Assembly (NCBI GenBank): GCA_045430285.1
Contig: JAILXV010000001.1
Location: forward strand, 868,001 to 932,000
Source: Agarilytica sp045430285
GTDB lineage: Bacteria; Pseudomonadota; Gammaproteobacteria; Pseudomonadales; Cellvibrionaceae
Direction of reading: 5' to 3'
Length of the DNA: 64,000 nucleotides
In this document: piece by piece, positions 55,309-63,598 of the stretch
Position numbering within the stretch: position 1 is the stretch's first letter
Layout: each line of letters begins with the position of its first letter
The notes under the pieces: model-generated
Told to the model about the DNA's origin: nothing
The model's database searches: none
The model's input: only the letters and a program-made list of their open reading frames with translations
Translations under genes and position numbers: made by a program

Positions 55309-55827
55309 CTATAAGATCTTTCGGCCAGTGCTATAGACTGGCTCAAAGCCAAATTTTTTGTAAAGGCTACTAGACGGATCATTCCCCTTGAGCCAGGAAA
55401 CATTCACCGCATAAGCCTTATTCGCCTTGAACCATGATTCAGCATGAGACAGCAATGCCGTCCCTAGGCCTTTTTTTCGCTGTGACGGCGACACGAACAC
55501 AGCCAAAACCTCGCCACTAATAACGTCCTGATTGTTATATATATCGTTCTTGAGCTGCGCCGCGAGAAAAGCCCATATCGACTGATTACAAACGGCAACA
55601 AAAACCGAAACACTCGGTTCTACCTGCCAATGATCAACGAGCCGTTGAATTGTTTCATCACTCGTGTGCAAGTGCGTTAATAGGCTTGGCTGTTCAAAAA
55701 GAGTTTTCTCCTCTTCGAGTTGCTGGCGCAGTAACAGTTGCACTTGCTGGGTCATGGCCTGCCCCAGTTCACCGGTGGCGCATTCGTCTTCAAAAAGAGG
55801 ACGTATCTGATAGGTTTCCATAGGCAT
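55309..55827 (-). CDS. GNAT-family N-acetyltransferase
   Basis: 172 residues from the ATG at 55827; the ATG at 55821 (METYQIRP) is equally possible. The acetyl-CoA-binding loop is visible as VSPSQRKKGLGTALLSHAESWF (V-x-P-x-x-R-x-x-G-x-G), preceded by strand GEVLAVF, and the family's final KKFGFEPVYSTGRKIL follows. It transfers an acetyl group to an amine, with unknown substrate. Single gene between the broken diguanylate cyclase and the acetaldehyde dehydrogenase. Confidence 0.86.
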   Translation of the reverse strand: MPMETYQIRPLFEDECATGELGQAMTQQVQLLLRQQLEEEKTLFEQPSLLTHLHTSDETIQRLVDHWQVEPSVSVFVAVCNQSIWAFLAAQLKNDIYNNQDVISGEVLAVFVSPSQRKKGLGTALLSHAESWFKANKAYAVNVSWLKGNDPSSSLYKKFGFEPVYSTGRKIL

Positions 55828-55942
55828 CAACGACGTAAATAGTAAGTGTAGGTCGATAGCATTATGGCATCAAATACCCTAGGGCTCTATCTAAGCCCCA
55901 GTAGCCCCACCGTATACCTGCTGACACGACCAAAGAACGGTG

Positions 55943-56881
55943 TCAGCCAGCCTTAGACCAAAATTGCGCCATGGACGAAAACATATGAGGGAAGTGTCGC
56001 TTAACACGTCTCACGGCGATGGATTCGGCGGTTGCGATAGCCGCACAATTAATAATATCTAAATTACCTGCATACGCAGGTAAATAGTCCCCCTGGCCCT
56101 CTACTTCAACGTCAATAGTTACATACCCATCTTCGTAACGAGGTGATTCAACCAATTTATAACCAGGAACGTAGCCACGAACTTCATCAGCCCGTCGCTC
56201 CAATGCCTTCGCCAAATTTGCGGGGGGCTCTTGGTCCGTTTTCACAACAATGGAGGTCAACATGTTTTTGGGCGTCGGCCCATCGTCCGATAGTAACTCT
56301 ACCTCAACGTTAGAAGTGCCGCCGTACTTGCTTAACATGGCTTTGGTCACACAATAATAATTCTCAATATTGGCAATTGTGGCTGGGCCAATTGAGTCTT
56401 GAGCCAACACACTTTTCACTTCGATAGATGCTATTTTTTCGAGGAATTTAGGAAGCACCTCAACAATAGGCACTGAGGCTTGCCCACCACATGTCACCAT
56501 ATTAATGTTCTTTTTGTTTCGTGATAAATCGATGTTAAGCGCAGGAATACATGCATCACCAATATTAGCAGGTGTTAGATCTATAGCGATAAAGCCAAGA
56601 CGATCTAATATTGGCCCATGAATTTCATGATCTTTTGCCGATGTGGCATCAAACACCAAATCAATATCCGCACCGTGGTTTAATATCCCCTGAATACTTT
56701 GTGTAGAGGTGCGAACGCCGAGGTTTTTACCGAAACTAAGCCCTTCGGATGTGCGATTCCTTCCTGCGAAGACGGTGCATTCAAGGTGTGGAGAGCGCAA
56801 CACCTTCACTAACAAATCCGTTCCCACTTTCCCCGTTCCAATAATGCCGACCTTCATTTTTTCTCGTGTGTTAATAGCCAT
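55943..56881 (-). CDS. Acetaldehyde dehydrogenase (acylating), DmpF/MhpF type
   Basis: 312 residues, AGGAA site before the ATG. The NAD-binding start is KVGIIGTGKVGTDLLVKVLR, and the catalytic cysteine is in NMVTCGGQASVPIV. These enzymes oxidise acetaldehyde to acetyl-CoA and normally form a complex with 4-hydroxy-2-oxovalerate aldolase in aromatic meta-cleavage pathways. Neither the aldolase nor the hydratase gene is adjacent, so the enzyme is an orphan here. Several positions differ from the DmpF consensus (for example the SAGPGTRANID region reads DSIGPATIANIE), so the substrate may be a different aldehyde. Confidence 0.85.
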   Translation of the reverse strand: MAINTREKMKVGIIGTGKVGTDLLVKVLRSPHLECTVFAGRNRTSEGLSFGKNLGVRTSTQSIQGILNHGADIDLVFDATSAKDHEIHGPILDRLGFIAIDLTPANIGDACIPALNIDLSRNKKNINMVTCGGQASVPIVEVLPKFLEKIASIEVKSVLAQDSIGPATIANIENYYCVTKAMLSKYGGTSNVEVELLSDDGPTPKNMLTSIVVKTDQEPPANLAKALERRADEVRGYVPGYKLVESPRYEDGYVTIDVEVEGQGDYLPAYAGNLDIINCAAIATAESIAVRRVKRHFPHMFSSMAQFWSKAG

Positions 56882-57458
56882 ACATATTTCCTATATCGTT
56901 ACATCAAACAACGAACATAACGTTACATAGATAACATGTTATTTAAATGTTTACTCCGAATTTTTATGACGAATGTCACATCAAATCGCATCATTTTATA
57001 ACGAACGAGGCATACACAAGGTATAGAATGACAACAAGAACATCGTGAGGACGAACATTATTTAACCAGAATAATATAGCGCGAAAAAAACAACCTGATC
57101 CATCACATTATTTTAAACAAACGTTTCAAACATACGAATTTTGCTTTATAAATTTGACGGGCTCACATTACAATAGTTAACAAAGCAATCATTCGTGCCA
57201 TTTTCCATAATACAACGACCTTACTTGCGCCTAAATCACCATTCTTTGTTTACATTCGTAGATGTTCCGCTATAGTTGGTTGCGATTTATCATCTCCCGC
57301 GAAGGAATACGCACTTAACCTCCTACTTCTTGAGGTTGCACTTTTAGAGAATAAACCATCACACACGCTAATCGATAAAATAGATACACTTAACACATGC
57401 ATTTTATTTGTTGCCATGAGGTGATTTGTCAACAAAACAGCATCATTAGAGGTTACCC
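56882..57458. other. 577-base divergent intergenic region
   Basis: AT-rich. Two copies of CGTTACAT lie 24 bases apart (56897-56904 and 56921-56928), just upstream of the acetaldehyde dehydrogenase start, and could be regulator sites. No gene with a ribosome site was seen. A minus-strand open frame at 57250-57513 overlaps the start of the next gene and has no family features. Confidence 0.45.
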
Positions 57459-58715
57459 ATGGAAAAAGACAGTTTAAAATTGGTTGAACAAACGCTGGGG
57501 ATTTACCCACCATGGAAGATAGATAACATTAGTTTTAATGACGCAGAAAACCAAGCCAACATAACCTTAGCAATGGTTCAAAAAACATCACGATTATCTA
57601 TTTTCAACAAAATAGGCAATGGTGATACAAAGCCAACCGTGCTTGGAAAATGGTTCCATATCAAACTCGGAAAATATCGCTGCATTGTACATGCCCCCAT
57701 CACGGCGAATGAAACACGGCCAACCCATGCGATCGATGAATATATTGCCTCTTTACCCAGTTTTGTCGGAAATGATCAGCGCCAATACACGAATGAGCTG
57801 CGTCAGGAAATTGCACAAAATCTGTTAAAAGGTTTTGATGAGCAAAAACTCTCATCGATATATGACCTGCCAAAGGAACTGATCGGTACGATAGTCAAGG
57901 ATTTAGACACCCTCCCTGCACAGATGGAGTCGTTGAGTTATTTGCCAACAGAAACGGCTTTAGTGTGGCGAAATTTACTGAGTGATAAGCACTTATTAAA
58001 AACACAGTCTATTCCATTAAAAATGCTGCTTTCTAAGCTTAAATTAGCGAATGCCCGCAGAGAAAACAAAGGATCTCAATGGGAACATATTAACGAACTA
58101 CGACAGTTTTTTATTCTTAACGCAAATAATCTTACCTCTGAAGTTCAACAACTCTGCGGGTTGGTTAAGGCCAAAACCACTTCACCACAACGATCGCAAC
58201 GACGTGCAAAACTAGTATTACCATCATTAAAAAGCCATGTTTGGTTAGATATAATGAGTGCCAAGCTACCACTGCACTCACAAAGTATCGCACTAAACCT
58301 GCTGATATCTAGCCAGCGCTCTGCATTTTTAAACGGAAAAAGTTCTCAGGAAAAACTTGCAGCAGTATCAACAATTCGAGAATACTTCCTTAAAAATCAT
58401 CGAAAGTTGCGCCCAGAATTACTGCGTATTAATCGCGCCCTGGCAATCCATAAAAAATCAGCCTTTAAACTGCCAAACGCAGAACATATGATTTGGAAAA
58501 AGATATTGCATGATGAAGAGTTTATTTCCAGCAATCATATGGCCTATCAATTATTGTTATCAAAATTACGTGCCCAGATAAAGCTTAACCGAGACCCAGT
58601 TATTGAACTTGAAGCCGCAAGAAGTATTCGCAGCTTCCTTTCTCAAAACCAGCACTCAATGAAAAAAGAGCTTTATCAAATGTTTAAAACTAACACGGCC
58701 AGAACTGCCAGCTAA
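57459..58715 (+). CDS. Unrecognised protein with three internal repeats
   Basis: 418 residues, AGAGG site before the ATG. The first 90 residues (LVEQTLGIYPPWKIDNISFN) faintly resemble the N-terminal zinc-finger region of ISL3-type transposases, but the cysteines and the catalytic domain are missing. From about 160 to the end there are three repeats of about 74 residues (162-235, 254-328, 338-410). Each has a Leu-Pro start, V/I-W at the eighth or ninth place, then L-L-x-S/L-K/Q-L/R, a helical spacer, I-R-x-F/Y-F/L and a final x-E-L/V. They are all helical. It stands 15 bases before the next gene, so the two form an operon. I do not recognise the family and assign no function. Confidence 0.7.
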   Translation: MEKDSLKLVEQTLGIYPPWKIDNISFNDAENQANITLAMVQKTSRLSIFNKIGNGDTKPTVLGKWFHIKLGKYRCIVHAPITANETRPTHAIDEYIASLPSFVGNDQRQYTNELRQEIAQNLLKGFDEQKLSSIYDLPKELIGTIVKDLDTLPAQMESLSYLPTETALVWRNLLSDKHLLKTQSIPLKMLLSKLKLANARRENKGSQWEHINELRQFFILNANNLTSEVQQLCGLVKAKTTSPQRSQRRAKLVLPSLKSHVWLDIMSAKLPLHSQSIALNLLISSQRSAFLNGKSSQEKLAAVSTIREYFLKNHRKLRPELLRINRALAIHKKSAFKLPNAEHMIWKKILHDEEFISSNHMAYQLLLSKLRAQIKLNRDPVIELEAARSIRSFLSQNQHSMKKELYQMFKTNTARTAS

Positions 58716-58730
58716 TACGGGAGATACCTG

Positions 58731-59744
58731 ATGAGTAGTAAAAGCACTGTCTCGGTCAATCACGAACTTGTGGATATCGATACACTAAGATCAAAAATAG
58801 ACGCGGGGGAATCTCTGATTATCGCTGCCGATGAAAGTATATTATCCACCCTACCCTCCGGTAATTGGGTAGGCGGCACAATCCCCTATTTTATGAGTGA
58901 AGATGGTGGCACCGTCGATCGTGAAAGGATTTACGTCAATACCATTTCCGGTGCAGACGTTTCGCCACGCATTACCATGTATAACAGCGATACGATATCT
59001 CGCATCGCACAGGAAGCACCAAAACACGGCTTTACCATACTGATTTTACCAGCCATGTCTGATGTTCATGCGACATACGCCCAAAATGCACCTGATTTTC
59101 CGAATATGTTTTTTTCTCCTATTGTCGGCTGGATATCTGGCGTGCATTTAGAGGACTTGGAAACAAGCACCGCAAAGGTTGGTTTCGGACCGGCTTCTGG
59201 CATGTTAGTCGACAACCAAGCTGTGGCCATGCATGTCAGTCTTCCAGAAGAACAAAACGCGAATATCAAAATCATCAACTTATTTTCACAAGGTGATGGC
59301 GATACGATTACCTTTCCGGATAAAAGCTTTACTACCGATAAGTGCTTTGTGAACGGGAATGAATGGCGCTTTAGCGACTATATCAAAGAGCATAATATCG
59401 ACACACGCCTACCGCTCGTCGCTAATTACTCTGGGGTTATGGTGAATGTCAGTATTCAAGATGTAAGCGCCGAAAAAGTCGCTTTATATGCACCCGTATT
59501 TCCAGGTGTTGAATACCGCTTTGCAACACCCGTCGATGATTACGTCACAGAGTTTAATAAGGCGCTGCCCTCAGGTGGTTCTGATGACGTGGCCTTCTGT
59601 TGCAACTGTATTCTAAATTTCCTCTACTCCGAATTAGAAGGTAAAAAAACCGGCAAAATGACTGGGCCCATTACCTTCGGCGAAGTGGCTTACCAATTGC
59701 TCAACCAAACTCTGGTCTACCTGACCATCGAGCAAAATATCTAA
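58731..59744 (+). CDS. FIST-like putative sensor (DUF6976-type)
   Basis: 337 residues, GGGAG site before the ATG, no signal peptide or membrane segment. The C-terminal third looks like a FIST_C domain: YSGVMVNVS (233-241), then a cysteine group C290-C291-x-C293, and GPITFGEVAYQLLNQTLVYL (312-331), which resembles the GE-(x)n-NQT ending of FIST proteins. The N-terminus has NWVGGTIPYFM (45-55). I associate this layout with DUF6976 but am not certain of the number. FIST proteins are thought to sense small ligands such as amino acids and are linked to signalling. It shares an operon with the repeat protein upstream, and a terminator follows. Confidence 0.6.
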   Translation: MSSKSTVSVNHELVDIDTLRSKIDAGESLIIAADESILSTLPSGNWVGGTIPYFMSEDGGTVDRERIYVNTISGADVSPRITMYNSDTISRIAQEAPKHGFTILILPAMSDVHATYAQNAPDFPNMFFSPIVGWISGVHLEDLETSTAKVGFGPASGMLVDNQAVAMHVSLPEEQNANIKIINLFSQGDGDTITFPDKSFTTDKCFVNGNEWRFSDYIKEHNIDTRLPLVANYSGVMVNVSIQDVSAEKVALYAPVFPGVEYRFATPVDDYVTEFNKALPSGGSDDVAFCCNCILNFLYSELEGKKTGKMTGPITFGEVAYQLLNQTLVYLTIEQNI

Positions 59745-59774
59745 AGGCATCTTGCGTTCGCTCACAACACCTGT

Positions 59775-59817
59775 AGCCAGGTTATCGACTTACCCCCTTT
59801 TAACCTGGCTTATTTTT
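59775..59817 (+). terminator. Rho-independent terminator after the FIST-like gene
   Basis: AGCCAGGTTA (59775-59784) is the exact complement of TAACCTGGCT (59801-59810), with a 16-base loop, and TATTTTT follows. Confidence 0.85.
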
Positions 59818-59926
59818 CCGTAATACACGTACTCCATCTACCGCCCTCCCGCCACGCCCTACTGAAGAGCATTAGGCTTTCTGCTAAGCTAATAAGCACT
59901 ACCCACTGGCTTTTTAGAGACCTTGT

Positions 59927-60811
59927 ATGTCCAAACTATCCACCGTTGCCATTATCGGGGGCACCCACGGCAATGAACTCACTGGCGTTCACCTTCTGGA
60001 TCATTGGGCTAACCGCCCCGAGGAAATACAGCGGACAAGCTTTAATACTGAGTGTCATTTGGCCAACCCCAAAGCTCGCCAGGCCGTTAGACGTTATATT
60101 GATCAGGATCTAAACCGGCAGTTTGGTCTTTCATCACTTAACGATCACCATTTAGATGGGTATGAACACAACCGCGCAAAGGTTCTCAACGCCCTACTTG
60201 GCCCAAAAGAGAAGCCAAGGGTAGATTTTGTATTAGATATGCATACCACCACCGCCAACATGGGTTTGACCTTAGTGTTTAATACGGAGGATCCTTTTGT
60301 CGCTAAGATGGCATTCTATATTAAACAACAAATACCAGAGGCCGTATTATTTAGCCAACCCACTGACCGATTAAAAGATAAGTTTCTTACATCGATTGCG
60401 CGGTTAAACGGTCTACTCATAGAGGTCGGTCCAATTGCTCAGGGACTTCTCAATCACCACGTCTATGAACAAACACAAAAAGCCGTGCTGCACGCGTTGG
60501 ATTATATTGAGAAATCCAACCTTGGAGAGTCACTTGATCTTCCCGAGACAATGGAAGGCTATCAATTCCTTAAAAAGGTAGCGCTACCGACGAACGAGCG
60601 CGGTGAAATTACTGCAATGGTCCACCCTGAAAGACAGCATAAAGATTACGAGGCAATTAATTCAGGTGACCCGCTCTTTATTACCCTAGATGGCAAAACT
60701 ATTTCGTATACGGGGGACAAAACGGTATACGGCGCTTTTATTAATGAAGCTGCCTATTACGATCAAAAGATAGGACTAAGTTTGATGAAAAAAATTGAGA
60801 TCTCTGCGTAA
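59927..60811 (+). CDS. Aspartoacylase-family amidohydrolase
   Basis: 294 residues, close to the length of aspartoacylases. Zinc ligands lie in GGTHGNELTG (H and E), with the third histidine in VLDMHTTTANMG. The substrate-binding Arg-Asn pair shows as DQDLNRQF. The last part (LIEVGPIAQGLL) carries the catalytic glutamate. The family deacylates N-acetyl-aspartate or related N-acyl amino acids to give aspartate or an amino acid plus a carboxylate. It is a second, shorter relative of the gene at 15595-16659. Single gene between two terminators. Confidence 0.9.
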   Translation: MSKLSTVAIIGGTHGNELTGVHLLDHWANRPEEIQRTSFNTECHLANPKARQAVRRYIDQDLNRQFGLSSLNDHHLDGYEHNRAKVLNALLGPKEKPRVDFVLDMHTTTANMGLTLVFNTEDPFVAKMAFYIKQQIPEAVLFSQPTDRLKDKFLTSIARLNGLLIEVGPIAQGLLNHHVYEQTQKAVLHALDYIEKSNLGESLDLPETMEGYQFLKKVALPTNERGEITAMVHPERQHKDYEAINSGDPLFITLDGKTISYTGDKTVYGAFINEAAYYDQKIGLSLMKKIEISA

Positions 60812-60921
60812 CACAAAACCTTTCGTCCTACGCTTTATATATAGATGTCAACGCAGTTACGGCTTTAACGATCATGCGCATCAGAATAAGCTAGTCTCAG
60901 CCTCATTAAAATGACTCGATA

Positions 60922-60951
60922 AAAAAGCGGAAGCAAGACTTCCGCTTTTTT
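60922..60951. terminator. Bidirectional terminator between aspartoacylase and TonB receptor
   Basis: AGCGGAAG (60926-60933) pairs with CTTCCGCT (60939-60946) over a 5-base loop, with A-run and T-run on the two sides. It sits between two convergent genes. Confidence 0.9.
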
Positions 60952-60991
60952 ATAATGCACATCGAAAACTCACGAACGAGGGAATTCAAAA

Positions 60992-63163
60992 CTAAAAACT
61001 AAACTGCGCCCCTAGTTCCAGTGAGCGACCAGGAGCTGGCACTCGATCTTTAACTAAAGAAACGTGCTCACGCTGCTCTTCATCTGTTAGGTTTCGGCCT
61101 TGTAAAAAGACATTGAGCTTAGATTTACCTAATTCAAACGTTCGCTCTAGCTTCGCACTAACATCCTGGTAACCATCGGAGGCTAATTCAAACTCCGCAA
61201 CATCACTTTGCGAACTAACATCACTGAAGCTGATTCTTCCACGCCATACCTTGTTATCCCAAATTAACGCTGTGCTATAACGGTCGGCGGGAATCCTTGG
61301 TAAATCCTGATCGCCATCAGTATCAATCTCACCCGATACGGTATCAAATGTCGCACGTAGATCTAGGTCACCACCAGCAAGGTCCAGTAGATGAACGCCT
61401 ATTTCAATATCCAAACCGATAAATTTTGCGTCATTCTGAAAATAATTAAATTCGGGAAGCCCATCTTCCTCCCCGCCCGTATCCTCTTGATAAATAAAGT
61501 CGTCAAAATCGTTTCGATAAACGCTGACGTGAGCATCGACGCTCTCAGTTTCATAAGCCCAGGAAAGCGTAAAATTAACTGCTGATTCCTCGCTTAAAAA
61601 TTGGTCTCCTCTTTCAAAAGTACCGGACGCCAAGTGAGGGCCATTGGAGAACAACTCTTCGAGACTTGGAGCGCGCTCTGAATAATCTAGTAAAAGTGTC
61701 CAGGACATCGCTTCGGACTGAGGAATTATGAAACCGACAGAGGCGCTTTCGGTACTGAAATCAACACTCACCGTCTCATCCTCCCCGAATGACTCTGTGT
61801 TAAAATTTTCTATTCGAGCGCCTAGCTCAAGAGAAAATGCATCGAACTCACGTTCACCAACCCAGTAGACCCCAGTCATTTGCGTTTCCGTGGGCGGAAT
61901 AAAGGCTTCCTCACCATCAGCACTAAATTCTCGATCACCAAGCTGAAGCCCCAGGATTCCAGAAAAGCCAGCGATGGCAAGGTGTTTGGCTTGAATACGC
62001 GCCTCCCAGGCATCATTCTCAAAAACCGTACCGACCTCACCATTACCTTCTACTTCCACGTGCTCATAATCATTAACGCCAAATCGCACACTGAGAGATT
62101 CGAACCCAGAAAACGGTGAGAGAAGTTCACCACTGAAATCAAAACGCGTCTGCTCCAGCTTTATAAAACCAGGACCGTCTTCGTGATCCTCATGCTCTTC
62201 ACCTTCCTCTTCATCATGGTGCTCCTCGTGTCCATGACCGCCCACCAAACCATAGGTCGCGTCAATAGCACTTACAGAAAAGCCCAAGTGACCACGCTCA
62301 CCTACCCAGCTCAGGCCTAGTGCACCGCCTTGAATATCATAGCGACTGCCCTCTACCGCACCAAAAGCCTCTTCACCCTCTTCGTGCTCTTCTCCGAGTT
62401 CCCCTTCTTCGGCTTCTTCAGCCTCTTCTGCTGCGTGAAAACGAGCCGATTCGCTAAAACCAGGGATTTCATAGTCGTCAGCTTCCTTGGTAAAAGCATC
62501 GAAATGCCACGCCATTCCAGTTCCGATATTACCGTCAAGACGCGCCGCAGCCGCGCTGCTGTTTTGGTTATCACCCTCTCTAACTTCCGCGCGCCCGCTA
62601 AACTCTTTCTCATTAATCGTTGTGGGTAGACGTGCGGTTTCGATATCGACAACACCGCCTATAGCTCCAGCGCCGTAAAGTAAGGTACTTGCACCTTTCA
62701 AGACAGTAATTTGATCGGCAATAAATGGCTCGACGGTCACTGCATGGTCAGCACTGGTGACAGATACGTCGAGAGTATCGATAGTGTCTTCAGTAGTTTT
62801 CACGCGTGGGCCGCCTAGGCCTCGGATCACCGGGCGGCCAACGGCAGCACCATAACTTCCCGAACGAATTCCAGGCAACTGAGATAAGGTAGCGCCAAGA
62901 TTACTCTGTAAGGCATCAGCCAGTTCAGTGTCACTAAGCACTGCAATACTTTGAGCCAAGCCTTTTTCATGTAAGGGGTGTGCTTTCACCACAACTTCTT
63001 CTAATTGGTGAGAGCGATGGTTGTGATTGTGCGCCTTAGGTTTGCCGTCATTTTTGAGGCTGACATCAGATCCAGCTTCTGAACTTTCTGCATGGGCTGC
63101 CACACAAATAGCAGACGAGAGACACAACGAAGCAGCCAAAATGGCATTCTTATTAAAAAACAT
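60992..63163 (-). CDS. ZnuD-like TonB-dependent receptor with His/Glu-rich loops
   Basis: 723 residues, AGGAAAG site before the ATG. Signal peptide cut near AHA-ES. His-rich stretch HNHNHRSH at about 45-52, a TonB-box-like LEEVVVKAH at about 54-62, and a plug domain with RPVIRGLGGPRV and GAGAIGGVVDI. The beta barrel ends in GAQFSF with terminal phenylalanine. Two long acidic loops are extreme: about 245-265 (Glu-rich) and 309-330 (His and Glu, GHEEHHDEEEGEEHEDHED). These fit zinc binding at the surface, as in ZnuD. It should import zinc across the outer membrane. It lies 72 bases after the small Cys/His protein. Confidence 0.9.
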   Translation of the reverse strand: MFFNKNAILAASLCLSSAICVAAHAESSEAGSDVSLKNDGKPKAHNHNHRSHQLEEVVVKAHPLHEKGLAQSIAVLSDTELADALQSNLGATLSQLPGIRSGSYGAAVGRPVIRGLGGPRVKTTEDTIDTLDVSVTSADHAVTVEPFIADQITVLKGASTLLYGAGAIGGVVDIETARLPTTINEKEFSGRAEVREGDNQNSSAAAARLDGNIGTGMAWHFDAFTKEADDYEIPGFSESARFHAAEEAEEAEEGELGEEHEEGEEAFGAVEGSRYDIQGGALGLSWVGERGHLGFSVSAIDATYGLVGGHGHEEHHDEEEGEEHEDHEDGPGFIKLEQTRFDFSGELLSPFSGFESLSVRFGVNDYEHVEVEGNGEVGTVFENDAWEARIQAKHLAIAGFSGILGLQLGDREFSADGEEAFIPPTETQMTGVYWVGEREFDAFSLELGARIENFNTESFGEDETVSVDFSTESASVGFIIPQSEAMSWTLLLDYSERAPSLEELFSNGPHLASGTFERGDQFLSEESAVNFTLSWAYETESVDAHVSVYRNDFDDFIYQEDTGGEEDGLPEFNYFQNDAKFIGLDIEIGVHLLDLAGGDLDLRATFDTVSGEIDTDGDQDLPRIPADRYSTALIWDNKVWRGRISFSDVSSQSDVAEFELASDGYQDVSAKLERTFELGKSKLNVFLQGRNLTDEEQREHVSLVKDRVPAPGRSLELGAQFSF

Positions 63164-63235
63164 AATACTTTCCTATACAAAAACACGAGCCACGCAGCTA
63201 AGCGCGACCAAAAAGTCGTTACGAAGTGTTAATAG

Positions 63236-63508
63236 CTAGAAAAGATAAGGCGGGGCGCGAGGCGAATACAGCGCCGAGACTGATACATCCCCGACTAAGG
63301 TTCTGTAAAAGAAGGCCTGTGACAGGGGGGATGCGTAATTGGGTATGAAAGAGTTTAGTGTGCCACCTTCTTTACTGGCGTCTAACTGACAAACAATACA
63401 GTCGTGCTCGACCGCTCCAGAGTCATGCCCATGATCTGCGTGCACCACAGACGCCGCGGTAATCGCGAAGACTAGGAGTAAGGCTATGATTGGACGCAGA
63501 TTTTTCAT
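63236..63508 (-). CDS. Small exported His/Cys metal-binding protein upstream of the zinc receptor
   Basis: 90 residues from the ATG at 63508. A longer frame to 63538 adds ten residues in front of the signal peptide. Signal peptide: MKNLRPIIALLLVFAITAA, cut near VHA-DH. The mature part opens DHGHDSGAVEHDCIVCQLD, with a C37-x-x-C40 pair and several histidines, which resembles the DUF2946-like small proteins next to ZnuD genes. It should be a periplasmic metal-binding helper, probably for zinc, in one operon with the receptor. A sigma-70 type promoter lies just before it. Confidence 0.68.
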   Translation of the reverse strand: MKNLRPIIALLLVFAITAASVVHADHGHDSGAVEHDCIVCQLDASKEGGTLNSFIPNYASPLSQAFFYRTLVGDVSVSALYSPRAPPYLF

Positions 63509-63569
63509 GGGGGCGATAGTAGCAAAAGGATATGACAAACGAAATCACAGACTGAGATATAACCGAGAA

Positions 63570-63598
63570 AATAAACTCAAGGTTTTTGTCGCAGTCAA
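63570..63598 (-). promoter_or_regulatory. Candidate promoter for the zinc-uptake unit
   Basis: On the minus strand TTGACT (63598-63593) and TTTATT (63575-63570) are spaced by 17 bases, upstream of the 63508 start. I did not recognise a clear Zur palindrome. The rest of the right end (63600-64000) contains an open frame at 63586-63888 with no recognisable product and no ribosome site, and otherwise nothing I can name. Confidence 0.4.

Noticed and set aside
57459..58715. Insertion-sequence transposase
   Set aside because: The N-terminus is only faintly similar, no DDE catalytic domain is present, and no terminal inverted repeats flank the gene.
61000..63163. Glu/His-rich loops of the TonB receptor as a DNA tandem repeat
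   Set aside because: The loops are low-complexity in protein but the codons vary, so there is no true DNA repeat.
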